In this document: piece after piece, positions 32,630-40,948 of the stretch
Numbering within the stretch: the stretch's first letter is position 1
Layout of the letters: each line of letters begins with the position of its first letter
Assembly: GCA_030426465.1 (NCBI GenBank)
Contig: JAUHYK010000038.1
Span: forward strand, 1 to 41,176
Source of the DNA: Alphaproteobacteria bacterium
Lineage (GTDB): Bacteria; Pseudomonadota; Alphaproteobacteria; Caulobacterales; Parvularculaceae
Direction of reading: 5' to 3'
DNA: 41,176 bases
Notes under the pieces: model-generated
The model's database searches: none
What the model was told of the DNA's origin: nothing
The model's input: the letters and a program-made list of their open reading frames with translations, nothing else
Made by a program: the position numbers and the translations under genes

Positions 32630-34255
32630 ATGACCTACCCTCGGCAATGCGTGAGGCCTGAAGTCATCTTTAGAGAAACCGTTAAATCCACCCGCCCGCT
32701 CGTGTTCTGGCCGCCTGTTGTGCTGCTCACTGCTGCGCTCGCTTTCAGCCTGATTGATTTCGACCGGTTTCACCACCTCGTCAGCGCCGCCAATCAGTGG
32801 ATTTTGAGGCATTTCGATTGGCTGTTCAGCTATGCGTCGTTTGCCGCGGTGCTCCTCATTGGCTGGGTCGCGATTTCGCCGCTGGGGACGGTGCGTATCG
32901 GCGGACCGGATGCAAAACCGATCCTCAGCCGCTGGAACTGGTTTTCGATTACCTTATGCACCACGATCGCCATTGGCATTTTATTCTGGGGATCGGCGGA
33001 GCCGATGTTCCACATCAAGGCGCCTCCGCCTTACGCTCATATCAATCCTTATACAGAAGATGCGTCCACCTTCGCCATCTCTTCCATGTTCATGCACTGG
33101 ACGATCACGCCTTACGCCATTTACACCGTGCCCGCGCTCGCCTTCGCATTGGCGCATTACAATCTCGGCAGGCCCTATTCTCTGAGCGGGCCTTTGTCGT
33201 TGGTGTTCGGCCGCGCCGCGACGGGGAAAGCGGGCGCTGTCATTGACGCCGTCGGGCTTTATGCCTTGGTTGCGGGTGTCGCCGCCTCTCTGGGAGCGGG
33301 TGTGATGACGCTTTCCGGCGGGCTTGAGGCGATAGCGGGTATTTACGATACGACCCTTCTGCGATTTGTGGTGACGCTTCTTATCGTTGCGCTTTTCGTG
33401 GCGTCGTCGATCAGCGGGCTTCAGCGCGGTATAAAGTTGTTGTCCGACATCAATACGAAATTCTTCTTCGTGCTTATTCTGTTTGTTTTCATCGCCGGGC
33501 CGACGCTCGATATTCTGGCGTTGGGGGCGCAAAGTCTTGGAGAATATGTCGTCAAGTTCATACCGCGCAGCCTTGCTTTGGGCGATCGCGCCGGCGCGGA
33601 CTGGACCCGGGACTGGACTGTTTTCTATTTCGCCAACTGGCTTGCATGGGCGCCGGTGACGGCGCTTTTTCTGGGGCGCATCGCAGTCGGTTATACTGTG
33701 CGCGAGTTCATTCTCTTTAATCTTGTCGCGCCTGCCTTGTTTGGCGGCGTATGGATGGCCGTTTTCGGCGGCGCCTCGATTGGCATCGATGCGTCAGAGC
33801 AGCATACGCTTGTCGCGGCGCTTGAGGATCGTGGACCCGAAGCCGTGATTTATTCACTGTTCGATGCACTACCCGCAAGCGCGATTGTGATGATGTTGTT
33901 TGTTGGGCTTACCTTTATATCTTTCGTGACGGCGATGGATTCGAACACGCACTCCATCACCAGTGTCTGTCTGAAAAATATCAAGCCTGGTGAAAAGCGC
34001 CCGCGCGCGGAACGCTGGGTGAAAATTTTCTGGGGCGCACTGATTGGCGCGGTCGCCTTCATTATGACGTCGACGACGGGAATTGACGGCGTCAGAATGC
34101 TGTCCAATCTTGGTGGCCTACCCGGTCTTTTCATCCTGATCGCCATGGGCGCCGTCATAGTGACAATGCGCGTCAACTGGCTCAGCGAGATTAGCGCGGC
34201 CGTGCAGCCAGCGTCAGCGGAAAAACCCGCCGGGGAAGAAACCGCCGTAAAATGA
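32630..34255 (+). CDS. BCCT-family transporter with an unusual substrate-site motif
   Basis: A 541-residue inner-membrane protein with about 12 hydrophobic segments. BCCT marks are GWVAISPLGTVRIGGPDAKP at about 78-97, WGSAEPMFH at 120-128, and the signature segment NWLAWAPVTALFLGRIAVG-TVREFI at about 336-361. In BetP the helix-8 aromatic box reads YWAWWISW; here the matching stretch is YFANWLAW, with Phe334 and Asn336 in place of two Trp. This suggests a ligand other than plain glycine betaine. Start ATG 32630 keeps the family's normal N-terminus. Its 3' end overlaps the convergent pxpC by 42 bases. Confidence 0.9.
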   Translation: MTYPRQCVRPEVIFRETVKSTRPLVFWPPVVLLTAALAFSLIDFDRFHHLVSAANQWILRHFDWLFSYASFAAVLLIGWVAISPLGTVRIGGPDAKPILSRWNWFSITLCTTIAIGILFWGSAEPMFHIKAPPPYAHINPYTEDASTFAISSMFMHWTITPYAIYTVPALAFALAHYNLGRPYSLSGPLSLVFGRAATGKAGAVIDAVGLYALVAGVAASLGAGVMTLSGGLEAIAGIYDTTLLRFVVTLLIVALFVASSISGLQRGIKLLSDINTKFFFVLILFVFIAGPTLDILALGAQSLGEYVVKFIPRSLALGDRAGADWTRDWTVFYFANWLAWAPVTALFLGRIAVGYTVREFILFNLVAPALFGGVWMAVFGGASIGIDASEQHTLVAALEDRGPEAVIYSLFDALPASAIVMMLFVGLTFISFVTAMDSNTHSITSVCLKNIKPGEKRPRAERWVKIFWGALIGAVAFIMTSTTGIDGVRMLSNLGGLPGLFILIAMGAVIVTMRVNWLSEISAAVQPASAEKPAGEETAVK

Positions 34256-35161
34256 GGCTCGTTGTTGCGCGATCTCGCATGCAGCCTCTGCGCTGGATTT
34301 TTGAAACCAGATGCGGTCTCCCGGTCGCATTTGCCCGGCAAGATGAAGATCGGCGGCGATGACTTGTGCAATACGCGGATAGCCGCCAACTGTCTGGGCG
34401 TCGCAAAGCAGAAGGAAAGGCTTACCATCCGGGGGGCGCTGGATTGTGCCCGGGAAAACGGGACTGGACGCCATGGGCGGCGTTTCCTGAAGCGAAAGCG
34501 CCTCACCTGTTATCTGTACGCCCATTCGATCGGCGCGTCGGCCGACGGTCCAGCCTGTCGTAAAAAAGTCGGTCAGACTCCCTTCACTGAATTGTGTCGC
34601 TTCCGGTCCCGGCAGGGCGCGCAGAAAAAAGTCATGGGCGATATTGGGACGTAGGGTGACTGGAATGTCCTGGGGCGAGGCGACTGGAAGACCTGCGGAA
34701 ACTATTGCGTCGCCTGCGGTCAGTGCACGGCCCTTGTGGCCGCCGAGCGCGGCCGGGATATAGGTGGAGCAACTTCCGAGAAAGTCCTCCCCCTTCAGGC
34801 CGCCTTCAAAGGCGATATAGGCGCGCGCGCCCGTTCGCGTTGAACCGAGACCAAGAACATCGCCGGCTTGCGCGTGATGTGGCAGATAAAGATCGAGTGG
34901 TTCGTTGTTCAACATTGCTTTCATATCAGCCCCGCCCAATGCAAAACTAGCGGCGCTCTTGAAGCGCAAGGTTAGGCCTTTCAGCGTGCATTCCAGTCCG
35001 GCGGCGTCAGGCGCGTTGCCGATGGCTGAATTGGTGAGGGCAAGAGAAAGCGGATCGGCGGCGCCAGAAAGAGGGACGCCGAGATGACGCATGCCCGGCC
35101 GCCCCAGGTCCTGAAGCGTGGTCATCAGGCCGGGTGATATGACTTCAGCGATGACTGTCAT
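34214..35161 (-). CDS. pxpC: 5-oxoprolinase subunit C (biotin-dependent carboxyltransferase-like)
   Basis: A 315-residue protein of the KipA/PxpC family. The N-terminus VISPGLMTTLQDLGRPGMRHLGVPLSGAADPLSL is diagnostic, with later TVGRRADRMGVQITG, PVFPGTIQRPPDG and DAQTVGGYPRIAQVI. With PxpA and PxpB it forms the ATP-dependent enzyme that opens 5-oxo-L-proline (pyroglutamate) to glutamate. Its ATG overlaps the pxpB stop by 4 bases (ATGA). The last 14 codons, Gly/Phe-rich, overlap the end of the BCCT gene on the other strand. Confidence 0.93.
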   Translation of the reverse strand: MTVIAEVISPGLMTTLQDLGRPGMRHLGVPLSGAADPLSLALTNSAIGNAPDAAGLECTLKGLTLRFKSAASFALGGADMKAMLNNEPLDLYLPHHAQAGDVLGLGSTRTGARAYIAFEGGLKGEDFLGSCSTYIPAALGGHKGRALTAGDAIVSAGLPVASPQDIPVTLRPNIAHDFFLRALPGPEATQFSEGSLTDFFTTGWTVGRRADRMGVQITGEALSLQETPPMASSPVFPGTIQRPPDGKPFLLLCDAQTVGGYPRIAQVIAADLHLAGQMRPGDRIWFQKSSAEAACEIAQQRASFYGGFFPGGFFR

Positions 35162-35847
35162 GTTGTCTCCGCCTTGAATGTATTGAACGCATCTTCGTCA
35201 ATAGGGCGAAAACGAACGGCGGCGCCGGCTGAGAAAAGGAAAGGTTCGGCGCCATGAGGATCGAAAAGCTTTTTCGGCGTACGGCCAATCAGGGGCCAGC
35301 CGCCGGGAGAAGCGAGCGCATAAACACCGGTCATGGCGCCCGCGACGCCGACAGAACCGGACGGCACATGTGTGCGCGGCGTTGAGAGGCGTTCTGTTTG
35401 CAGCGCAAAAGGCAAGGGCCCCAGATAGGCAAAGCCCGGTGCAAAGCCGACGGTCAAAACACGATAGAGTTGGGACGAATGAAGAGCGATTAGCTGGTCG
35501 TGGGTGATCGAAAGCTTTTCGCAGAGCGCTTCAAAATCGGGCCCGTGTTCGCCGCCGTAACAAACCGGAATGTCGATTGCCGGTCCGGGTGATGCAGTTT
35601 GCGTGGCTGATTTTTTCAGCGCGCTTTCAAGTTTCTTTCGCGCATCGCCAGCAGGCAGCTCTTCGGGCCGAAAGCGAAGGACAAGACTCTCAACACCGGC
35701 GACGGCGTCTGTCACGCCCTGTAAGCAACGTAACGCATCAGCGGCGGCGTTGGCGGCAAGGGCGCGGGTGACCATATCGCCGCCGGAGAGTGTCGCCAGC
35801 CATCCGTTCTCGCCAAAAGGCGTCACCGAACAGGAAAAGGCGTTCAT
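35158..35847 (-). CDS. pxpB: 5-oxoprolinase subunit B
   Basis: A 229-residue cytoplasmic protein of the KipI/PxpB family. Diagnostic segments are IPVCYGGEHGPDFEAL, GFAPGFAYLGPLP and PRTHVPSGSVGVAGAMTGVYA followed by SPGGWPLIGRTPKKLFDP. In Bacillus the homolog KipI was first studied as a kinase inhibitor, but the conserved role of the trio is 5-oxoproline cleavage. Both ends overlap neighbours by 4 bases (pxpA upstream, pxpC downstream), so the subunits are translationally coupled. Confidence 0.94.
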   Translation of the reverse strand: MNAFSCSVTPFGENGWLATLSGGDMVTRALAANAAADALRCLQGVTDAVAGVESLVLRFRPEELPAGDARKKLESALKKSATQTASPGPAIDIPVCYGGEHGPDFEALCEKLSITHDQLIALHSSQLYRVLTVGFAPGFAYLGPLPFALQTERLSTPRTHVPSGSVGVAGAMTGVYALASPGGWPLIGRTPKKLFDPHGAEPFLFSAGAAVRFRPIDEDAFNTFKAETT

Positions 35848-36587
35848 GTGAATGGCCGGATGGTGATGCCCGCATCATCAAGCGCTTTGCGCACAGCCTC
35901 GGCTGTTTTAACGGCGCCCGGAGAATCGCTATGTATGCACAGCGTCTCCGCCCTGACGATAAGGTCGCCATCCCTGGCTTTGATTTTTTCGCCCCTTGCT
36001 ATCGCAAGCCCCTGCGCGGCGCGCGCGTCAATATCAGCAAGGACAGCGCCCGGCTCATTGCGGGGAGAAAGCGCCCCGGAGGCGAGATAGAGCCGGTCCA
36101 CGAAACCTTCCGCGGCAAAGGCGATCCCGGCTTCTTTTGCGGCGGCTTCAAGCGCTGAATCCGCTGGGCCCACAAGAGTAGTCCCCAGGCTGACGGACGC
36201 CACAATGCGCGCTAGCGTAATGTCTTGCGCTGCATCGTTGTAGAGCGCGCCATGGGCCTTTACATGGGAAAGATAAAGCGTCTCCAGTGCGAGAACGCCT
36301 TTGAGAGCTTCGACTTGCAAGGTTAGAGACAGGCGCAATTCTTCAGCTGAAAGCGTAACCGCTCGCCGACCAAAGCCTCCGCGGTCGGGGTAAGAGGGGT
36401 GCGCGCCGGTTCTGACATCATGTTGCTTTGCGAGGCGAGCGGTGGCGCACATGGTTTGCGCAGTGCCGGCATGACCACCGCAAGCGATGGAGCAGGATGT
36501 AATCAGCGCCATCAGCGCTTTTTCAGTATCGCGCTGTGCGTCATCGGCGTATTCGCCCATATCTGCATTGAGATCTATGGCGCCCAT
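35844..36587 (-). CDS. pxpA: 5-oxoprolinase subunit A (LamB/YcsF family)
   Basis: A 247-residue protein with the YcsF pattern: DLNADMGEY at the start, SIACGGHAG, GAHPSYPDRGGFGRR, VKAHGALYNDA, EGFVDRLY, GALSPRNEPGA and the C-terminal LCIHSDSPGAV. I use the ATG at 36587, which overlaps the transporter's stop as TGATG; a GTG one codon earlier (36590) is an alternative. Together with pxpB and pxpC it makes the ATP-dependent 5-oxoprolinase that recycles pyroglutamate formed from glutamine or glutathione turnover. The upstream YcsG-like transporter gene makes the operon like that of Bacillus ycsF-ycsG-kipI-kipA. Confidence 0.94.
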   Translation of the reverse strand: MGAIDLNADMGEYADDAQRDTEKALMALITSCSIACGGHAGTAQTMCATARLAKQHDVRTGAHPSYPDRGGFGRRAVTLSAEELRLSLTLQVEALKGVLALETLYLSHVKAHGALYNDAAQDITLARIVASVSLGTTLVGPADSALEAAAKEAGIAFAAEGFVDRLYLASGALSPRNEPGAVLADIDARAAQGLAIARGEKIKARDGDLIVRAETLCIHSDSPGAVKTAEAVRKALDDAGITIRPFT

Positions 36588-37804
36588 CACATCAATCCGA
36601 CAGCGCGCAGGACGCCACGCAACCCAAGTCCCGCTGCGATCAGGGTGACAAGCACGCCGCCGACATTGGCGAGTGCGCCATTGGCGTATTTGCCCAGTAA
36701 TTGATGGTTATTGGCCGCATAAAGCAGAAACACCGCAATCACCGGCAACAGAACGCCATTGGCGATCTGCGCGAAGAGGATGAGCTCCACGGGGCGTGCG
36801 CCCGTCATTGCAACAACAGCGCCGATGACCAGGACCGCGCCTGCAACCAGCCGGAATTTGAGCGCAGACGGATCGCTTTCAAAGCCGAAAAGCTCCGCCG
36901 CGGCGAAGCCGGTGGCGAGAGGCGCGGTGATAGCGGAGGACACTCCCGCAGCAAAAAGGCCGAGAGCCAGAAGATAGGTTGCGCCAGCGCCAAAAGCCGG
37001 CTCAAGCTGGCGGGCCATGTCGCCGGCGTTGCTGATCTGAAGGCCCGTCCCGAAAAGACTGGCCGCCGCCGTCGACAAAACAAGAATGGAAACAACGCCG
37101 CCCATACCGATGGAAACGCGTGCATCGAAACGCGCTTCACTCAGGCCGTCGGCTCCTTGCCAGCGTTTGCGCGCCGCCGCCGCGTGAAGAAATAGATTGT
37201 AGGGCACGATTGTCGTGCCGATGAGGCCGAGCACAATTGGCAAAGCGCCGGCGGGAATGGCGGGAATGAGCGCGCCCCTCGCGAGCGCAGACCAGTCGGG
37301 TCTGATGATGATAAGCGCTGTTGCAAAAGCGATGGTCATTAACAGGACAGCGCCGATCAGAACTTTTTCGATGATGCGATATCCGCCGAACACGAGGATT
37401 GCGCCAGCGAAAATGGCGATGACCCCGGCGATAACCGCGCGCGAGGCGAGGTTCGCCGCCGCCGCCTCAACCCCCAGAACGGCGCCGGCGATATTGCCGC
37501 CTTCATAAGCGGCGTTGCCGATGAATAAAGCTGAAATAATCAGTGCGGCGGCGGTCCATTTCATGAATGGCGCCGTTGAAAAGCGCTGCATCACCGCTTC
37601 GCCAAGCCCGAGACGGGAAATGACGCCCAGCCGCGCCGCCGTTTCCTGCAAAATGATGGCGGCGATGGTGGCGAAGACAAGCGCCCAAACCAGGGCGTAA
37701 CCATAGCCTGCGCCGGCGAGGGTCGCCGTCGTGACTGTGCCTGGGCCGATAAACGCGGCCGCCGTAAGCGCCCCCGGGCCGATCGCGCGAAATCGTCTAA
37801 ACAT
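36587..37804 (-). CDS. YcsG-like NRAMP-fold transporter lacking the metal-binding motifs
   Basis: A 405-residue membrane protein with about 11 segments in the NRAMP layout. In metal transporters helix 1 carries DPGN and helix 6 carries MPHN. Here the first is GPGT (FIGPGTVTTATLAGAGYGYA, residues 18-37) and the second VPYN (200-203), so the Asp, the first Asn and the Met that bind metal are missing. This fits the YcsG-type branch found with 5-oxoprolinase genes and suggests transport of an organic acid such as 5-oxoproline rather than Mn or Fe; that is inference. Start ATG 37804 is placed by the family N-terminus; the ribosome site is weak and the upstream open frame is not protein-like. Confidence 0.85.
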   Translation of the reverse strand: MFRRFRAIGPGALTAAAFIGPGTVTTATLAGAGYGYALVWALVFATIAAIILQETAARLGVISRLGLGEAVMQRFSTAPFMKWTAAALIISALFIGNAAYEGGNIAGAVLGVEAAAANLASRAVIAGVIAIFAGAILVFGGYRIIEKVLIGAVLLMTIAFATALIIIRPDWSALARGALIPAIPAGALPIVLGLIGTTIVPYNLFLHAAAARKRWQGADGLSEARFDARVSIGMGGVVSILVLSTAAASLFGTGLQISNAGDMARQLEPAFGAGATYLLALGLFAAGVSSAITAPLATGFAAAELFGFESDPSALKFRLVAGAVLVIGAVVAMTGARPVELILFAQIANGVLLPVIAVFLLYAANNHQLLGKYANGALANVGGVLVTLIAAGLGLRGVLRAVGLM

Positions 37805-37988
37805 GTAAAGGGAGCTTATCGCGCGCTGCGGGGATTGCGATAGCGCAAAGGCAACAGTTTCGAACGACTGCCCGGCCAGGCTCGGTTTAACTCGCCTAAA
37901 ACGCGAAAACCGCCCCGAACCCTGCTCGAAGCGGCTTACGCTACCTGGCGCTTCGTACGCAGCGCCTGCAATCGGTCCCCTGGACCAA

Positions 37989-39017
37989 TTATTCGTCGTC
38001 AGTTTTGAGCTCGATGCCGCCCTCGACGGGGGCCGGCTCTGCCGGCATGGAGGCGCTGGTGACCGGCGCGACTTCCATAAGCGCCACCGGAGAGCTGTCA
38101 GCCTTTTCCTCGTCTTGCTTGGGCTCTTCCTGGAGCTGCGGCTTCGGTGATGGAGCGACTGGCGATAGCGGCGCAGATGGCGCATCGTCGAAATTCGGCG
38201 TGTCGACATCGCCTGCGGCATATTGGTCCCAATATGCCGGCTGGTTCATCAGCTGACGGTAAACGTCGATATTGTTGTCGGCGACCAGCGGCGGCAAGTC
38301 GGAGCGCGCCAGCCGTTCCGCTTCGCGCATGTCGCCGGAAAGAGCGAGAACGAGAGCGAGGTTCTGGCGAATGCGGGAATCCGCGCCGGCGTTGGTGGCG
38401 GCCTGGCGCAGCGTCATGCGGGCCTGAGAAAGGTTCCCGTCAAGCGCGTAGGAAAGCCCTTTATTATTGAGCAACATGACCTCGCCCGGCGCAACGCCGA
38501 GAGCGCGGTCATATTTTGCGCGCGCCTCGTCATGCTCGCCGATCTGGTCGAGCGCAACGCCATAGGCGGAAAGGGCGCGCCAGTCAGCGGGAGATTTGGC
38601 GACTGCGGATTCAAGATATCGCACCGCTTCAAACGCGCGGCCGCTTTCTACAAGGACTTTGCCATATTCAAGATTGACGTCCGCATTATCCAAATGCATT
38701 GCGGCTGTTTTCTGCATCACGCCGACAGCTTCTTCGTTGGAGCCGATCTTGCGCAAAGCGCGGGAAAAACTGACCGCAACGGCTGGGTCGGATTGGTCGG
38801 TGTTGTACCGTGTGCCCCAGAATGCGGCGGCGGCGATGGGGTCCATGCCTTCATCGCCTGAAGGTGACGAATAAACGCCGATCGCTTCGCGATAATCTTT
38901 ATTTCCGATTCCGGCGGACGCGGTTGTTTTCTGCACCGATGATGCACAGGCAGGCAGCATAATCGCTGCGCCAACGACAATCGCGTATTTCGTTGCAAGC
39001 TTGGATGCGGTAAGCAT
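37989..39017 (-). CDS. TPR lipoprotein, TadD-like
   Basis: A 342-residue lipoprotein (MLTASKLATKYAIVVGAAIMLPAC, Cys24). Residues about 75-250 form TPR repeats: WGTRYNTDQSDPAVAVSFSRAL, VNLEYGKVLVESGRAFEAVRYLE, ALSAYGVALDQIGEHDEARAKYDRAL, LLNNKGLSYALDGNLSQARMTL, RQNLALVLALSGDMREAERLAR. The last two blocks strongly resemble TadD, the lipoprotein of the Flp/Tad pilus. A Pro/Glu/Ser-rich acidic tail (about 270-342) follows. The ATG at 39017 has GAGG upstream; longer forms lack a signal peptide at their start. No other tad genes are in view. It diverges from the aminopeptidase gene. Confidence 0.84.
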   Translation of the reverse strand: MLTASKLATKYAIVVGAAIMLPACASSVQKTTASAGIGNKDYREAIGVYSSPSGDEGMDPIAAAAFWGTRYNTDQSDPAVAVSFSRALRKIGSNEEAVGVMQKTAAMHLDNADVNLEYGKVLVESGRAFEAVRYLESAVAKSPADWRALSAYGVALDQIGEHDEARAKYDRALGVAPGEVMLLNNKGLSYALDGNLSQARMTLRQAATNAGADSRIRQNLALVLALSGDMREAERLARSDLPPLVADNNIDVYRQLMNQPAYWDQYAAGDVDTPNFDDAPSAPLSPVAPSPKPQLQEEPKQDEEKADSSPVALMEVAPVTSASMPAEPAPVEGGIELKTDDE

Positions 39018-39146
39018 GGGTTGCGCCTCGATGAATTCCATTGATGGATCGGGCGCATCGTGACGGAAGGAATTCAATAAAGGCTTAACCGTATGCTTAA
39101 TGTGCAACCTAATGCGGTTCTGACTTGGTAAGTTAACGGAATATTT

Positions 39147-40514
39147 ATGCCCCCTCATCTGTTAAGCGACTATGAACGCGCCGCAGCGAATGCCGCGACG
39201 AAAATCTATATGGTGCGCGATGGCGGCCTCAGTGAAACTGACGCGCCGGAAGGCTTGAAGCAGCTTGCGCAGATAAATGGCTTTAACGGAGAGGCTGGCG
39301 GTGTTTTCAGCGACGGCGAGGCGGCGCTGCTTGGCTTGGGCGATGGAAGCGATCCGTTGATTGCGGCGGCTGCTGCGGAAAAACTCTCTGAGGGCGATTA
39401 TGTTTTCGCCGACGCTCTACAGAAAGATGCGGCTGAGCTGGCTGTGCTGGGCTGGCTGCTCGGCGGATATCGCTTCGATCGCTACAAACAGCAAAAGCCT
39501 GCGCTCGCCCGGTTGGTGGCGCCGGAGAATGTGGACGCCGCCGCCCTGCGACGCGCGGCTGCCTCTGTTTTTCTGGTCCGTGATCTCGTGAATACGCCGG
39601 CGGGCGATATGGGTCCAGCGGCGCTTGAACAGGCGGCTCGCAATCTTGCTTCGGAAATGGGCGCCCAGGTTGAGACAATTGTCGGAGATGACCTTCTTGG
39701 CCAGAACTTTCCCATGATCCACGCGGTCGGGCGCGCGGCGAAAGGAGCGCCGAGGCTTATTGACATGCGCTGGGGCGATGAAAGTGCGCCGAAGCTGACC
39801 CTTGTTGGCAAGGGCGTCACCTTTGATTCGGGCGGGCTCAACATCAAGGGCGCTGCAGGTATGGCGATCATGAAAAAAGACATGGGCGGCGGCGCTCACT
39901 GTCTCGGCCTCGCCCGCATGATTATGGAAGCCGGGCTTAAGGTGCGTCTGCGGGTGCTGATTCCCGCTGTAGAGAACGCCATTTCGGGCGACGCCTTCCG
40001 GCCGGGGGATATTCTCAAAAGCCGCAAAGGGCTGACGGTCGAGATCGGCAACACCGACGCTGAGGGCAGGCTCGTTCTCGCTGACGCCCTTGCCTATGGC
40101 GGCGAAGAGGCGCCGGAGCTGATGATTTCGCTCGCTACCCTCACCGGGGCGGCTCGCGTGGCGCTCGGCCCTGATCTTGCGCCTTATTATTGTGACGACG
40201 CTGATCTTTGCGACGCGCTCGAGCAATCGGCGGTCAAGAGCTTCGATCCCGTCTGGCGGATGCCGCTCTGGCGGGGCTATGAATCCTTGCTTTCCTCCCA
40301 GATCGCCGATGTGAACCATATTACCGGCGGCAGCTTTGCAGGTTCGGTCACGGCGGCCCTCTTTCTCAAGAAATTTGCAGGCGACGCCGCACATTGGATG
40401 CATTTCGACCTCTATGCCTGGCGGCCCAAAGCGGCGCCGGGGAGGCCTTCCGGCGGCGAAGCCCAGGCGATTCGCGCGCTCTTCAATGTGTTCGCGGACC
40501 GCTATCGCCCGTAA
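39147..40514 (+). CDS. Leucyl aminopeptidase family (M17) peptidase
   Basis: A 455-residue cytoplasmic di-metal peptidase removing N-terminal residues from peptides. All active-site residues are present: Lys222 and Asp227 in GKGVTFDSGG, Lys234, Asp245 in MKKDMGGGA, and Asp304, Glu306 and Arg308 in NTDAEGRLVLADAL. The N-terminal domain is short and divergent compared with PepA; this is the PepB-like or alphaproteobacterial leucyl-aminopeptidase branch. The gene diverges from the TadD-like lipoprotein with 129 bases between the starts, an AT-rich stretch that should hold both promoters. Confidence 0.95.
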   Translation: MPPHLLSDYERAAANAATKIYMVRDGGLSETDAPEGLKQLAQINGFNGEAGGVFSDGEAALLGLGDGSDPLIAAAAAEKLSEGDYVFADALQKDAAELAVLGWLLGGYRFDRYKQQKPALARLVAPENVDAAALRRAAASVFLVRDLVNTPAGDMGPAALEQAARNLASEMGAQVETIVGDDLLGQNFPMIHAVGRAAKGAPRLIDMRWGDESAPKLTLVGKGVTFDSGGLNIKGAAGMAIMKKDMGGGAHCLGLARMIMEAGLKVRLRVLIPAVENAISGDAFRPGDILKSRKGLTVEIGNTDAEGRLVLADALAYGGEEAPELMISLATLTGAARVALGPDLAPYYCDDADLCDALEQSAVKSFDPVWRMPLWRGYESLLSSQIADVNHITGGSFAGSVTAALFLKKFAGDAAHWMHFDLYAWRPKAAPGRPSGGEAQAIRALFNVFADRYRP

Positions 40515-40591
40515 TTCGGTCTTGCCCTTTGCCTGCGAACGGTTGCAAGCATAGGGCTTCTTTTTGAACGGATAGGGCGACAGGCCGGACG

Positions 40592-40945
40592 ATGGCGTCG
40601 ACGGATAATCTCACAAGCTGGCGGGAAGTCATGTGCGACGCTGTGCGCGCGGACGGGCCAGACCTTTCCATGCGCCAGTGGTCGATCCTCCTGACCGTTT
40701 ATTTGCGCCCGGGCCCACATACGGTGCGCGCGCTCGCCCGCGATTTGAACGTGCCGAAGCCGGCGATTTCACGGGCGCTTGATGCGCTCTCCATTCTCGG
40801 TTTTGTGAAACGTGTGCGAGACGCCAATGACAAGCGCATCGTGATTGTCCAGAAGACGGCGGAAGGCGCTATCTATCTCGACAACTTCTCCCGTCTTGTG
40901 GAAACCCATAATGAAGACGCGCCGCTTGGCGCCATGTATGGCTAA
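40592..40945 (+). CDS. MarR-family regulator, short form
   Basis: A 117-residue winged-helix protein. The core covers DLSMRQWSILLTVYLRPGPHTVRALARDLNVPKPAISRALDALSILGFVKRVRDANDKRIVIVQKT, with the recognition helix at about 63-75 and the wing DANDKRIVIV. It is shorter than the usual 140-residue MarR because both dimerisation helices are reduced. The gene starts 77 bases after the aminopeptidase gene and may share its transcript. Targets are unknown. It ends three bases from the convergent gene at the window edge. Confidence 0.85.
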   Translation: MASTDNLTSWREVMCDAVRADGPDLSMRQWSILLTVYLRPGPHTVRALARDLNVPKPAISRALDALSILGFVKRVRDANDKRIVIVQKTAEGAIYLDNFSRLVETHNEDAPLGAMYG

Positions 40946-40948
40946 TAC

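Noticed and set aside
10052-34255. Extension of the tRNA island to include the whole catabolic region
   Set aside because: No further copy of the att-like sequence or integrase is seen beyond 9.85 kb, so the island limit is kept at the repeat.
39417-40403. Minus-strand open frame of 328 codons
   Set aside because: It is the mirror of the M17 aminopeptidase, whose active-site motifs are all intact. Long antisense frames are common in GC-rich genes.
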